Below are positions 8,072 to 16,650 of a stretch of DNA of 41,637 nucleotides, one piece after another (positions within the stretch are counted from its first letter, which is position 1; each line of letters begins with the position of its first letter). The notes under the pieces were generated by a model. The model had not been told where the DNA came from. It saw only the letters and a list, made by a program, of their open reading frames with translations, and did not search any database. The stretch spans positions 1 to 41,637 of the forward strand of contig CAYSWH010000012.1 in NCBI GenBank assembly GCA_964434775.1. The letters are read 5' to 3'. The position numbers were made by a program, and so were the translations under genes. The DNA is from CAYSWH01 sp964434775 (GTDB lineage Bacteria > Patescibacteriota > JACMRA01).

Positions 8072-8689
8072 TTAGTCTAAGTTTTCATTTTGTTTCAGCC
8101 AATTGGCAAGATAAGGTAGGACTAAACCGACGATGATTTCAACTAGTACCAAGATAACATAACCTTGCCAGATGATTTTGAAAAGAAGTTCATTGGAAAA
8201 AACTCCGTAAAAAGAAATAGTTATAAAAAGACCTTGATTTACAGCTTCGGTAACAAAGAGGGCGGTATAATTCCTCAAAGAAAAAGGAAAATTAAATTTT
8301 TGCAAGAACTTGAGTAAATAAATTCGACTGTACATTGAAGCTAGAAAGGCTATAAGTCCAGCAAACACAATTCGAAAGGAAGAGTTAAAAATAGTTTGAT
8401 ATTCTTCTTGATGTTTCCATTCTGGATCTGCGGGAAAAAAACCGATCAATTGAATAGTTAGGATGGTGACCCAAGCAGCTATAATGCTAAGTATTGATCC
8501 GCGCCACGCTGCTTTTGAACCATAGATTTCGCTAATAAGTCCGCCGACAATAAAGGCAAAAGGTATAACAAAAGTACCTCCTGTTGCGGAAATTCCCCAA
8601 AAATTAACAATTTTAGTTGAGACAAAAGTCGGAATCAAATTAGCTAAGACCAAAATTATTAATAATAAATCAAAATATTTATACTTCAT
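8072..8689 (-). CDS. Queuosine-precursor transporter family (YhhQ/VUT-like)
   Basis: 205-aa integral membrane protein with about six helices. The N-terminal half carries the family pattern: ANLIPTFVSTKIVNF, then a G-rich helix and GGLISEIYGSKAAWR, equivalent to the usual D-x-x-TEvYG-x-x-x-AR signature. The YhhQ/QPTR family takes up the queuosine precursors preQ0 and preQ1. No queuosine gene (tgt, queA) and no preQ1 riboswitch is visible nearby, so the substrate is inferred from family only. It converges with prfA and is divergent from the first rhomboid gene. Confidence 0.8.
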   Translation of the reverse strand: MKYKYFDLLLIILVLANLIPTFVSTKIVNFWGISATGGTFVIPFAFIVGGLISEIYGSKAAWRGSILSIIAAWVTILTIQLIGFFPADPEWKHQEEYQTIFNSSFRIVFAGLIAFLASMYSRIYLLKFLQKFNFPFSLRNYTALFVTEAVNQGLFITISFYGVFSNELLFKIIWQGYVILVLVEIIVGLVLPYLANWLKQNENLD

Positions 8690-8800
8690 TCTGTTTAACT
8701 GTTAGTATTTAGTGAAAGAATAGACTTAATTCCAGATTCTTTTTTAAAAAAAGACAAGAGTTTGACTAATTTTCTTATTTCGATTCCCATTATTAATAAT

Positions 8801-9394
8801 ATGAAAATCGTAGCTATTATTATCTTTGTTAACATTGTAGCCTTCATTTTACCCTTTGTTATTGATTTCAGTAGCGGAGAGACCGGCAGTTTTCGTCAAT
8901 TTGTGGAGTACGGGTTTAAAGATAATCAGGCAATCTTGGAGAATGGAGAATACTATCGTCTTATTACCTCCAATTTTTTGCATGCTAATCTTATTCATCT
9001 GGGGGTCAATATGTTTTCTCTCTGGCAGCTTGGTCCGGTTGTATTAAAAATATTTAAGAATTATAATTTTCTTCTTATCTATTTTCTTACTGGAATCGGT
9101 GGAGTTCTTATGTCACTGGCTTTTACTACATCACCTAGCGTGGGTGCCAGTACTTCCCTTTTCGGCTTAATCGGAGCATTGTTGGTTTGGTCGGTTGCTG
9201 AAAAACAAAAACAACTTATGAATAATATTCTTTTAATCTTGATTTTGAATTTATTTATCGGTTTTACTTTACCTCAAATTGACAATTGGGGGCATTTAGG
9301 AGGCCTGCTGTCAGGAATTATTATAGCCGGAATATTGATTCTTTTAGGTCAAAACAAGAAAACCAGAGATTTGGGCCAAGATTTTTATGAATAG
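8801..9394 (+). CDS. Rhomboid intramembrane serine protease, copy 1
   Basis: Six-helix rhomboid-fold protein that would cleave substrates within the membrane. H-x-x-x-x-N-x-x is seen in HANLIHLGVNM, the catalytic Ser is S117 in GASTSLFG and the catalytic His is H165 in WGHLGG. The usual motif is GxSG; here the residue after Ser is Thr, which may alter the oxyanion region. I chose ATG 8801 over a TTG 13 codons upstream because this start aligns with copy 2 and puts Ser and His at the same residue numbers (117, 165). The 197-aa length is minimal for rhomboids. It is followed 86 bases later by copy 2. Confidence 0.9.
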   Translation: MKIVAIIIFVNIVAFILPFVIDFSSGETGSFRQFVEYGFKDNQAILENGEYYRLITSNFLHANLIHLGVNMFSLWQLGPVVLKIFKNYNFLLIYFLTGIGGVLMSLAFTTSPSVGASTSLFGLIGALLVWSVAEKQKQLMNNILLILILNLFIGFTLPQIDNWGHLGGLLSGIIIAGILILLGQNKKTRDLGQDFYE

Positions 9395-9480
9395 ATGAAT
9401 TAGTATGGGAGTCTTGACTGAATAAGATTTTAAATGCATGCTTAGTAAAATATTCATGGAGATTAGGTTTTATATTTTTT

Positions 9481-10050
9481 ATGGAAGTTGTATTGATATT
9501 AATTGCTATTAACGTAATCATCTTTGTAATCCCGTACCTCATTGATTTCAGTGGCGGGTCCGGGAGCAGTCACCTCTTTTTTCTGACTAAGGGCTGGAAA
9601 AGTAACCGGGAAATAATTGAAGATAAGGAGTACTACAGATTGTTGACCTCAACTTTCCTTCATGCCGATCCTTTTCATCTTTTTTTGAACATGTTCTTTT
9701 TGTTTCAAGTGGGTCAAAGCATAGTGCTTATATACGACATTCCTTGGTTCTTGATAATCTATCTTCTCTCTGGAATCGGTGGCTCATTAGCCTCTTTGAA
9801 GTTTAATGCCATGCCTAGTGTTGGAGCCAGCGGTGCTCTGTTCGGTTTATTGGGAGCCTTGCTGGTTTTTTATCTCTTAACCGGAAACATCAGTGGAATA
9901 ATCAGTGTATTTATTACTTTGGCTATTAATTATATTTTCGGCAAGGTAAACAAACAAATTGATCAATGGGGCCATATCGGAGGCTTTGTCGCCGGAGTCT
10001 TGGTGTCATTGGTGGTCGTGGTACTACAATTCGGTTATCTCATTAGTTAG
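9481..10050 (+). CDS. Rhomboid intramembrane serine protease, copy 2
   Basis: Paralogue of the preceding gene, clearly from tandem duplication: both share IDFSxG near residue 20, an E-Y-Y-R-L-[IL]-T-S segment, and the Ser/His positions. Here the catalytic motif is canonical, GASGALFG with S117, and the His is H165 in WGHIGG. About six membrane helices in 189 residues. The start is ATG in an A/T-rich context without Shine-Dalgarno. The downstream membrane-protein gene begins 11 bases after its stop, so they are probably co-transcribed. Substrates are unknown; single-helix anchored proteins are abundant in this window and are candidates. Confidence 0.93.
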   Translation: MEVVLILIAINVIIFVIPYLIDFSGGSGSSHLFFLTKGWKSNREIIEDKEYYRLLTSTFLHADPFHLFLNMFFLFQVGQSIVLIYDIPWFLIIYLLSGIGGSLASLKFNAMPSVGASGALFGLLGALLVFYLLTGNISGIISVFITLAINYIFGKVNKQIDQWGHIGGFVAGVLVSLVVVVLQFGYLIS

Positions 10051-10061
10051 TTTTTTGTGCT

Positions 10062-10634
10062 ATGTATTCACCGGTATTTCGTGAAGAAAATGAACCTCAG
10101 CAAGGTCCTCTGGTCGATTTTAAGTTTTTGGAATTCAGATTGTATGCAACTAGAACAATCTTGCTATATCAAGTAATGGCTCTGCTAACTATCACCTCTT
10201 CCTTTATTCTTAGCAGAACCTTAGATTTTTGGATTTTCTTTTACATAACGATAACTCTAGCTTACTTAGTTCAGATAGGGAGTATGCTATGGAATTTGTA
10301 CTTTATTTTTATACTACCTGATGAATTCTTAGGGGTAAATAGATTTAGGGTCGGTCTGCCGATTATTCAAGTCTTGAGAGTCGGACACGCATTAGTATTT
10401 GTCGCATTTGCCGCTTTAATTATTATAAACTTTGAGACCTGGAGATCAGCCTTTATCTATTTATTTGGACTTTGGTTTTTGTATGTAGGGGTAATCTTAA
10501 TTGACATCTTTGTTAGTTATAAAATAATTAATACTATTAAACCTAAGAAGGTGGGTCCGTCTGAGGAGCATTTGGTCAAAGCCAGAAATCCGGCAGTAAG
10601 AATAAATTCTCAAGAAAAAGATTCAAACCGCTAA
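10062..10634 (+). CDS. Unknown four-helix membrane protein
   Basis: 190 aa with an N-terminal polar segment and about four hydrophobic helices (residues roughly 35-52, 57-88, 105-125 and 130-155), then a basic C-terminal tail (NTIKPKK...). I recognise no family. It starts 11 bases after the second rhomboid, which suggests an operon with it, so it may be a partner or substrate of the protease. This is inference from spacing only. Its last 59 bases overlap a possible antisense small gene. Confidence 0.7.
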   Translation: MYSPVFREENEPQQGPLVDFKFLEFRLYATRTILLYQVMALLTITSSFILSRTLDFWIFFYITITLAYLVQIGSMLWNLYFIFILPDEFLGVNRFRVGLPIIQVLRVGHALVFVAFAALIIINFETWRSAFIYLFGLWFLYVGVILIDIFVSYKIINTIKPKKVGPSEEHLVKARNPAVRINSQEKDSNR

Positions 10635-10791
10635 TCACTGTCAGGAGCTTCTTGACATCTTTTGACAAACAAATCATCTTTTCCCATGCATAGCTAGTTA
10701 AACTTACTTTTTCATAATCTTTACCGCTACGAGAAGGATTAATAAATTTTAACATTTTCTTGTTTGAGTTTTGGGATTTTTGGTTTAACAT
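10576..10791 (-). CDS. Possible small antisense-strand gene (71 aa)
   Basis: An ATG at 10791 opens a 71-codon frame in the gap before serS. The product begins MLNQKSQNSNKKMLKF, continues with a charged, helix-prone middle (RSGKDYEKVSLTSYAWEKM) and ends hydrophobic. Codon choice resembles real genes of this window. A second ATG at residue 13 is possible. It overlaps the end of the preceding gene by 59 bases and diverges from serS. No family is recognised. It could be a chance frame, but it would account for an otherwise empty 185-base gap. Confidence 0.35.
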   Translation of the reverse strand: MLNQKSQNSNKKMLKFINPSRSGKDYEKVSLTSYAWEKMICLSKDVKKLLTVISGLNLFLENLFLLPDFWL

Positions 10792-10819
10792 AGTTTCAAT
10801 ACCAAAGTAAAATATATTT

Positions 10820-12079
10820 ATGATTGATCTCAAGGATTTAGCCCAAAATACAGAAATATACACCAGAGAACTGGAAATAAGGTCCATGGATGTCAGTTTA
10901 GCCGGCAAGACCAAAGTTGTTTACGAAAAATGGAAAGAAAGAAAAAATAAATTAGACGGTCTAAGGTCTGAAAAGAATGATTTTAATAGAAAAGTTGTGA
11001 AGCTGGAAGGTGAAGAAAAACAGCAAGCTATTGAAGACATGAAATTATTGAGTCAAGAGATTAAATCTTTGGAGGAGGAAGTTAGAAGTTTAAAAAGTGA
11101 GCTGGACGAACTAGCTTATCAAATACCAAACCTTACTTGGAAAGATATTCCTTTGGGAGCTGATGAATCAGGGAATGTTATTACCAATACTTTCGGTCAA
11201 AAACCGAATTATGATTTTGAGCCAAAAAATTACTATGAGCTTCCGATTTTTCAAAGAGACTACTTGTCGGAAAAAGGAGTTGAGGCTTTTGGTACAAGAG
11301 GTTATTATATCAAAGGAGAATTAGCCAAATTTCAAAGAATTCTTTTTGACTACATTTTGGATATTTTGATTGGTAAAGGTTTTGAATATATTATTCCGCC
11401 GATAATGGTTAACGAAAAATCTCTATACGGTACAGGTTTCTTTCCAGATGGCCGCGAAAACATGTATGAAGTTCTTGCCGGGGACCGAAATTTCTATCTG
11501 GTTGGGACTTCCGAGGCTCCTCTTATGTTTATGCACAGTCAAGAAGTTTTGAATTTGGATAAACCTCGGTTATTGACGGCTTGGACTACTTGTTTTCGAA
11601 AAGAATCAGGAAGTTACGGTAAGGATACTCAGGGTGGTATCAGAGTCCACCAGTTTGAAAAAATTGAAACAGTAGCTATTTGCAAGCCCGAAGATAGTGA
11701 TAAGGTTTTTGATTTTATAACCGACAACTTTACTCAAAATATGCTTAGTCTTGGTCTACACTTACAGCATTTGGAAATATGCTCAGGTGACATCGGAGTC
11801 AAAAATTATCGGCAGATCGATGTTGAAGCTTGGTTTCCGGCTCAAAAAAAATTCAGAGAGCTAAGCTCTAGTTCAAATTGTACCGACTATCAAACCAGGA
11901 ATTTGAATATTCGTTACCTAGACCAAAACGGTGAACAAAAATTGGCTCATTCCCTAAACTGCACAGGAGTGGTTAATCGAACCATGTTTGCGATAATGGA
12001 GCAATATCAACAAGCTGACGGTAGTGTAGTAGTTCCGGAGGTTTTAAGAAGAAGGTACGGAAAAAGTGTTTTAAAATAA
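10820..12079 (+). CDS. serS: Seryl-tRNA synthetase
   Basis: Class II synthetase charging tRNA-Ser with serine. The 419-aa length is typical. Residues about 25-105 form the antiparallel coiled-coil arm that binds the long variable arm of tRNA-Ser. The catalytic core follows: TSEAPL, motif 2 TTCFRKESGSYG...GIRVHQFEKIE, and motif 3 in NRTMFAIMEQYQQADG with VPEVLRRRYG at the end. All expected core motifs are present. The ATG has only A/T-rich sequence upstream. A 62-aa gene starts one base after the stop codon. Confidence 0.97.
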   Translation: MIDLKDLAQNTEIYTRELEIRSMDVSLAGKTKVVYEKWKERKNKLDGLRSEKNDFNRKVVKLEGEEKQQAIEDMKLLSQEIKSLEEEVRSLKSELDELAYQIPNLTWKDIPLGADESGNVITNTFGQKPNYDFEPKNYYELPIFQRDYLSEKGVEAFGTRGYYIKGELAKFQRILFDYILDILIGKGFEYIIPPIMVNEKSLYGTGFFPDGRENMYEVLAGDRNFYLVGTSEAPLMFMHSQEVLNLDKPRLLTAWTTCFRKESGSYGKDTQGGIRVHQFEKIETVAICKPEDSDKVFDFITDNFTQNMLSLGLHLQHLEICSGDIGVKNYRQIDVEAWFPAQKKFRELSSSSNCTDYQTRNLNIRYLDQNGEQKLAHSLNCTGVVNRTMFAIMEQYQQADGSVVVPEVLRRRYGKSVLK

Positions 12080-12080
12080 T

Positions 12081-12269
12081 ATGAGTTTAGAGATTCCGGC
12101 CTGCGGTCCCACCTTATTAAGACAAGAAGGAATTTACATTGCGGACAATATAGTAAGTTATGAAGATTTGTATGTGATTTTAAGAGAAGTTAAGTCGGGA
12201 AAAATTAAATCTTTGTATATTTTAAAAGACAAGGCGCAAAAAGTTGAGCTGATGTTGATAAATAACTGA
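12081..12269 (+). CDS. Small unknown protein, co-transcribed with serS
   Basis: 62-aa soluble protein whose ATG starts one base after the serS stop codon, so translational coupling is likely. Sequence MSLEIPACGPTLLRQEGIYI, then a mixed alpha/beta pattern ending in a beta strand (KVELMLINN). No membrane helix and no known motif. It ends in TGA. The tight link to serS is the only hint of role. Confidence 0.65.
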   Translation: MSLEIPACGPTLLRQEGIYIADNIVSYEDLYVILREVKSGKIKSLYILKDKAQKVELMLINN

Positions 12270-12589
12270 GTTAAGTATCAGGGTCCAAAGACTCCCGGTA
12301 AGAAATCATATGCTAGACACTACTTTTGTTATGAATTTGGCGAAAACATGTAAATCTGTTTAATACGTTAATCATATACTAAGACATAGTTTTCATAAAA
12401 ATTGATTTGATCAATATTGAGATAGGGTTGAGGCAAGTACCTTCTCAATATTTTAGATATCATATTACTCATATATTGATATTTACTTTTAAGTAGTACC
12501 GTTTAGTTAGATATTGTGACATATTGAGTTATCATTTTTGTTGTGTAATAATTGACTAAACCCATCTTTTGTTATAAAAATCATTTGAT
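12270..12589. other. AT-rich intergenic region with inverted repeats
   Basis: 320 bases without a credible gene. A perfect 9-bp inverted repeat ATATTGAGA...TCTCAATAT brackets about 20 bases (near 12414-12451) and can be extended with an inner GGT/ACC pairing. Several further ATATTGA or TCAATAT half-motifs lie between 12470 and 12530. They could be regulator sites or part of a small RNA ahead of the CPBP protease gene. A candidate promoter for that gene lies at the right edge. Confidence 0.4.
12552..12578 (+). promoter_or_regulatory. Candidate promoter of the CPBP protease gene
   Basis: TTGACT (12552-12557) and TATAAA (12573-12578) are separated by 15 bases, slightly short of the ideal 17, and lie 12 bases before the ATG. 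The leader would be very short. Evidence is sequence resemblance only. Confidence 0.4.
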
Positions 12590-13555
12590 ATGCAAAAAAA
12601 GAACCAAAGCTTAATAAGTTCAACTTTTTCCTTTTTGAGGAAGCCTCAAGACTTACCTAAGATAGATGAGAGTTTTTTCAGGAAGTTTTGGGATGTTCTA
12701 AGAATTTGGGGGGGGCAGATGAGCATTGTCTTGTTGGTTTCTTTAACAGTCTCGTTTCTTTTAATTTCATTAGGTTATCAAGGGGATCATAAGGTGGGCC
12801 AGTTGATATCCGAAGGAAATATTTTTTTGGTTCTTTTTTTGATAGCCGTTTATGCTCCTATAGTAGAAGAGTTGACGTTTAGGACTTGGCTAAAATACTC
12901 TCCCGGACGAGTGGCAATTAGTATAGGTTTTATGTCGTATCTGATATTCAACATTTTGTTGGAAGGCCCTTTAAATTTTTTTGTTCAAAACTTGTCGGGA
13001 CTAGCCTCCTTAGGTCCGTTGCTGATTATCTTTGGAGTTTTTTTGATTGTCACTTTATCGGTTTACGGGTTATTAAGGATTCCGGCAATCAATAAACAGG
13101 TGGAAAAGATCTATCATCGTTATTATTTTTGGATTTTTTATCTAACTGTGATGATTTTTGGGGCTCTGCACTTGGGCAATTACTTAGATCTCGGAAACTT
13201 GATTTTTTTGGCTCCTCTACTTTTTTTACCACAAATTTTGGCTGCTTTGGTGCTCGGCTTTGTCAGGGTCAGATATGGACTAGCTTGGAGTATTCTGGTT
13301 CATTTTTTGATTAATTTTTTAGCCGGAGCTTCAGCTTTGATCCCGAGACTCGGATCGGAAGAATTACAGACCTATTTGAATAGGCAGGATACTGCGACAA
13401 ACGGCAATTTTATGGAATCAATATCAAGTTTTAGCACCTTTGATATTTTAGTTTTAATCGCAACAAACTTGTATCTCATAACATATTTTATGTTTATTTT
13501 CTTTCTAACTGTATTGCTTTTTTTAGATCACTATCAGCACAAAAAGCAGGCTTAG
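12590..13555 (+). CDS. CPBP-family intramembrane metalloprotease
   Basis: 321-aa multi-pass protein with about eight helices and the three CPBP (Abi/Rce1-like) motifs: E93-E94-x-x-x-R98 in EELTFR, F-x-x-x-H with H194 in FGALH, and H238-x-x-x-N242 in HFLIN. These residues form the metal/catalytic site buried in the membrane. Bacterial members process prenylated or peptide substrates or confer bacteriocin immunity; the substrate here is unknown. The basic N-terminus (MQKKNQ) precedes about 30 polar residues. It is followed by a MITE-like repeat. Confidence 0.88.
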   Translation: MQKKNQSLISSTFSFLRKPQDLPKIDESFFRKFWDVLRIWGGQMSIVLLVSLTVSFLLISLGYQGDHKVGQLISEGNIFLVLFLIAVYAPIVEELTFRTWLKYSPGRVAISIGFMSYLIFNILLEGPLNFFVQNLSGLASLGPLLIIFGVFLIVTLSVYGLLRIPAINKQVEKIYHRYYFWIFYLTVMIFGALHLGNYLDLGNLIFLAPLLFLPQILAALVLGFVRVRYGLAWSILVHFLINFLAGASALIPRLGSEELQTYLNRQDTATNGNFMESISSFSTFDILVLIATNLYLITYFMFIFFLTVLLFLDHYQHKKQA

Positions 13556-13564
13556 AAAAGTTTT

Positions 13565-13713
13565 ATAGTCTATCCGAATATAACCTATACACCTGTCACG
13601 GCGAACTTGTTTCGACATCTCTTCGAATAGATCCTGAAATAAATTCAGGATGACCGATTGGCAAGTGACGGAGTGGAATTTGAAAATGTCTAGGTTTAAG
13701 AGGGGTTAGCTAT
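13565..13713. repeat. MITE-like intergenic element, copy 1
   Basis: 149-bp element between convergent genes. The left end ATAGTCTATCC...AACCTATACAC is matched in inverted orientation by the right end, whose reverse complement reads ATAGCT...AAACCTAGACA. The centre contains a hairpin TCCTGAAATAAATTCAGGA followed by TGACCGATTGGCAAGTGACGG. It shares both ends and the centre with copies near 22262 and 35340. No coding capacity. Confidence 0.8.
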
Positions 13714-13734
13714 ATTCCTTAAGCTTAAAAACAA

Positions 13735-14829
13735 TTAAAAACTTAGCTCAGCATAGATTAAATGATGGTCGGAACCTTCAAATTTAATTACACTAAAGTC
13801 TTCCGTGGTAAATTTGGCGGAGGTATAAATGTAATCTAATTGAGAGCAAAGAAAATCTGGGTAATGATAGCCTTCAAAGCACCAAGTAAACACTAATTTA
13901 TTTTCAATTCTACTTGTATCGTATAGATATTTGTTTTCAAATTTGAACTTTTTATAAGAACCGGACCAAGGAGAACGATTAAAATCACCTAAGACAATTA
14001 CTTTTTGTTCATCTAAGTTAAGTCTGTCGAGCTTTTCTTGTAAACCGTCTTCCTGTTTTTTTCTTGAATTTAGGCTTTTGGGGGTGGTGGGGGCAGTAAA
14101 ATGAACTGTAAAGACTTTTATTTGATGGTTATTATAATTAAGGTTAAACTCAATAAATCTATCTCCGATAACGTAAGAGTTTGCTTGAAAAGGCTTTTTG
14201 CTGTAAATCGCCCAACCTCCAAAATAATTTAGGCAATAATCGTAATTCATGTCCATTTCTCGGCAGTCGGTAATATATCTGTAATCATATAAATTTTGTA
14301 TATACGACCAAAACTTGTCTTCTCCGGAAGGGTCGTTTCTGTGCTCAATTAAAATCAACAGATCCGGATTAACAGTTTTAACTTGACTTGCTATTTGAGA
14401 ATAGTTTTCGTTATTAAGCCATTTATTAAAAGAAGCAATTTTGAGGCTTTCTGTAGCTGTCTTAACATTATGAGATGTAAGTCCTCTTTGGCTTAGGTAT
14501 TGGGTAGTTTCCAAAAAGCCGTGAATTAAGTTTATACTTAGAATTATTGAAAGTGAGTAAATTACCCCTTTTAAGATCACTGTTTTATGTATTTTTTTTG
14601 CTGTTTCTTTCCTTTCCTTAAGATAATAAATTAGACTAAAGAAAAGAGTTAGAATATTTAAGATCAAGTAGTAAGGTAAAAAACTTGAACTTATTTCGGT
14701 AATCCATGGAAAGTAGTTGAAAACCGAAGGTAAGATAAAGATATTCAGTATTAGGGAAGCTGACAGGAATACGGAGAGGATTAATTTTAATAAATTATCA
14801 ATTATTCGATAAATATTCTTTTTGGTCAC
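13735..14829 (-). CDS. Membrane-anchored endonuclease/exonuclease/phosphatase-family protein
   Basis: 364 aa. Three N-terminal membrane helices (about 12-35, 45-65 and 87-105) precede an EEP-superfamily domain. Visible catalytic motifs are KIASFN, a VNPDLLILIEH metal-binding Glu, VHFTAP, GDFNRSPWS, SQLDYIY and the terminal GSDHHL. This fold covers DNases, phosphodiesterases and sphingomyelinase-like enzymes; the three-helix plus EEP layout is common in bacteria of unknown substrate, probably acting outside the membrane. It starts with GTG. It lies downstream of the sugar transferase on the same strand, 103 bases apart, possibly one transcript. Confidence 0.85.
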   Translation of the reverse strand: MTKKNIYRIIDNLLKLILSVFLSASLILNIFILPSVFNYFPWITEISSSFLPYYLILNILTLFFSLIYYLKERKETAKKIHKTVILKGVIYSLSIILSINLIHGFLETTQYLSQRGLTSHNVKTATESLKIASFNKWLNNENYSQIASQVKTVNPDLLILIEHRNDPSGEDKFWSYIQNLYDYRYITDCREMDMNYDYCLNYFGGWAIYSKKPFQANSYVIGDRFIEFNLNYNNHQIKVFTVHFTAPTTPKSLNSRKKQEDGLQEKLDRLNLDEQKVIVLGDFNRSPWSGSYKKFKFENKYLYDTSRIENKLVFTWCFEGYHYPDFLCSQLDYIYTSAKFTTEDFSVIKFEGSDHHLIYAELSF

Positions 14830-14932
14830 ACGAATAAATTGGATTAAGTTTAATTATAGGTTCGTTATGTCGAACAGTACATTTGGAATCAAAATAAGTA
14901 CAAATTTACTTTTTTGTCTAACTTAAAGCTAT

Positions 14933-16399
14933 CTACTTACGGCTTAAAATCCTTAATAGAACAACAAAAGGGGTTTTTATGATAATCCAAAGATCCAGAA
15001 AAATTGACCAATTTTCAAGATAGTATGTGTCCATAGAAACTTCTTCGTCTATACTTAATTCATTTCGTCCGTTTATCTGTGCCAGGCCGGTGATACCGGG
15101 CTTGATATTCAAAACTTTGTAGTGAATGTTAGAGTATTGGGCCACTTCTCTAGGTTGATGGGGTCTGGGACCAACGACTGACATATTACCCAAAACAACA
15201 TTAAAAAACTGCGGTAATTCGTCTAGGCTTGTTATCTCTAAAATTTTTCCGAACCGTGTTTGTCTTGGATCATCCTTTATCTTATATAGTATGTCTCCCG
15301 GTCGCATATTTTTTTCTTTGATTAACTTCTTTTCAAACTTTATTGCTTCCCGTGATTTTGGGTCGTCTTCAAAAACACAATACTCCTGTTTGAATCTTCT
15401 AAATTTCCACAATTTAAAAATTCTTCCGTCTGGACCGACCCTCTCACTCGGATAAAAAACCGGACCTCTGGAGTCCAACTTTATTAGGATGCCAATAATT
15501 AAAAATAGAGGCGAGAGAAGTATAACTATCATCCAGGCAAAAAGAAAATCGAAAATTCTTTTAATAACTATCCACCACCCATCCAAGTTACTATGTACCA
15601 ATTTGAGATAGACCTGATTACTTAAATTAACTGCTTTTAATCCGAAAGAAGTGTATTTCTGAAAGACTTTGGGATAGAAGGTAAAACCGACTCCGTTTAT
15701 TTCTGCCTCTCTAGCCAGTCTTCCACCCAAGTCGCTTTGAGTTTCATATGATATCAAATATAATTCTTTAATTAACTTATCAGTGAGAAGGAGTTTTTTT
15801 ATTTCTTCAAAGTTGTCTTCACTTAAAGAACCGAAATGGTAGATTTTAACCACATCCTTTCTTTTATCTATCCAAGAAAAAATGCGATCATTTTCATCTC
15901 CGATATAAATTAACTTGATGATGCCGATATTTAATTTATAAAATACCTGTTCAACTACGGTAAAGAGAAATCTGGCTGTAAGTACAAAATAAAGAGCAAA
16001 GAAACCTCCGGTGGCTAGAATAAATCTACTTACCGGTACTCCTTGAGGAAAAGCCGAGCGATTATATTCATTAAAGAAAAGAAAGACAATAATAGCAAAT
16101 AGAATTAAAAAGATGCCTATAGCTAAGTTAACGGCAATTTGCCACCAGGTTTTTGCTATAGACAAAGAATAAACTCCTTGTAAAGCATAAATAAAAACGC
16201 ATATTAAGCTCAGTAATATTGAGAATAGAATGTAAAGACCAAAATCCAAGTTCTGTCCGGTACTTCCGGTAAAGCTAATATCGAACCAGCGATATCTAAC
16301 CAGGTAAACAACTGATGCTCCAAGCATTAAGGCTGCAAAGTCAACTAAAGGTAAAAATGCGTTCCGCCAAATCCTTCTAGGGGAATCAAAAGCCGGCAT
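14933..16399 (-). CDS. Polyprenyl-phosphate sugar-1-phosphate transferase (WcaJ/WbaP type)
   Basis: 488-aa initiating enzyme that moves a sugar phosphate from a nucleotide sugar onto undecaprenyl phosphate. N-terminal residues about 10-160 contain four to five membrane helices, followed by a Rossmann-like cytoplasmic domain (YIGDENDR). The C-terminal domain is a bacterial sugar transferase: KRIFDFLFAW re-entrant helix, GPVFYPSERVG, the catalytic Asp-Glu in SLDELPQ, VVGPRPH and PGITGLAQINGR. Such enzymes start exopolysaccharide or glycoprotein glycan synthesis. No glycosyltransferase or flippase gene lies nearby, so the pathway must be encoded elsewhere. ATG start. Confidence 0.93.
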   Translation of the reverse strand: MPAFDSPRRIWRNAFLPLVDFAALMLGASVVYLVRYRWFDISFTGSTGQNLDFGLYILFSILLSLICVFIYALQGVYSLSIAKTWWQIAVNLAIGIFLILFAIIVFLFFNEYNRSAFPQGVPVSRFILATGGFFALYFVLTARFLFTVVEQVFYKLNIGIIKLIYIGDENDRIFSWIDKRKDVVKIYHFGSLSEDNFEEIKKLLLTDKLIKELYLISYETQSDLGGRLAREAEINGVGFTFYPKVFQKYTSFGLKAVNLSNQVYLKLVHSNLDGWWIVIKRIFDFLFAWMIVILLSPLFLIIGILIKLDSRGPVFYPSERVGPDGRIFKLWKFRRFKQEYCVFEDDPKSREAIKFEKKLIKEKNMRPGDILYKIKDDPRQTRFGKILEITSLDELPQFFNVVLGNMSVVGPRPHQPREVAQYSNIHYKVLNIKPGITGLAQINGRNELSIDEEVSMDTYYLENWSIFLDLWIIIKTPFVVLLRILSRK

Positions 16400-16589
16400 A
16401 ATTTATTTTTATCTTTGTAATTAAAGCGAGTGAAAACTTAAGAGGATTTTTTTGTAGATTATTTTGATAAGCAATTACTTTTTGCAAGTTAAAAGGCGAT
16501 TTTTTGGAATGATCGAACATAATCAATACCGTTTTTTTTTAACGGCATTTATAGGTAATGTCAAGAGTCGAATCTCGGAAAAATCTAAT

Positions 16590-16617
16590 TTGACAACGAT
16601 TATCAGTTTAGAATACT
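16590..16617 (+). promoter_or_regulatory. Candidate sigma-70 promoter before the FMN reductase
   Basis: TTGACA (16590-16595), a perfect -35, followed after 16 bases by AATACT (16612-16617). The predicted start would fall about 25 bases before the ATG at 16651. A CCGTT/AACGG stem with a T-rich loop lies upstream near 16533-16548, between the divergent genes. Confidence 0.5.
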
Positions 16618-16650
16618 TTAAGACTAAATAAAAATAATTAATTATATATT

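Noticed and set aside
8762..8800. TTG start for rhomboid copy 1
   Set aside because: The ATG at 8801 aligns exactly with copy 2 and puts catalytic residues at identical numbers.
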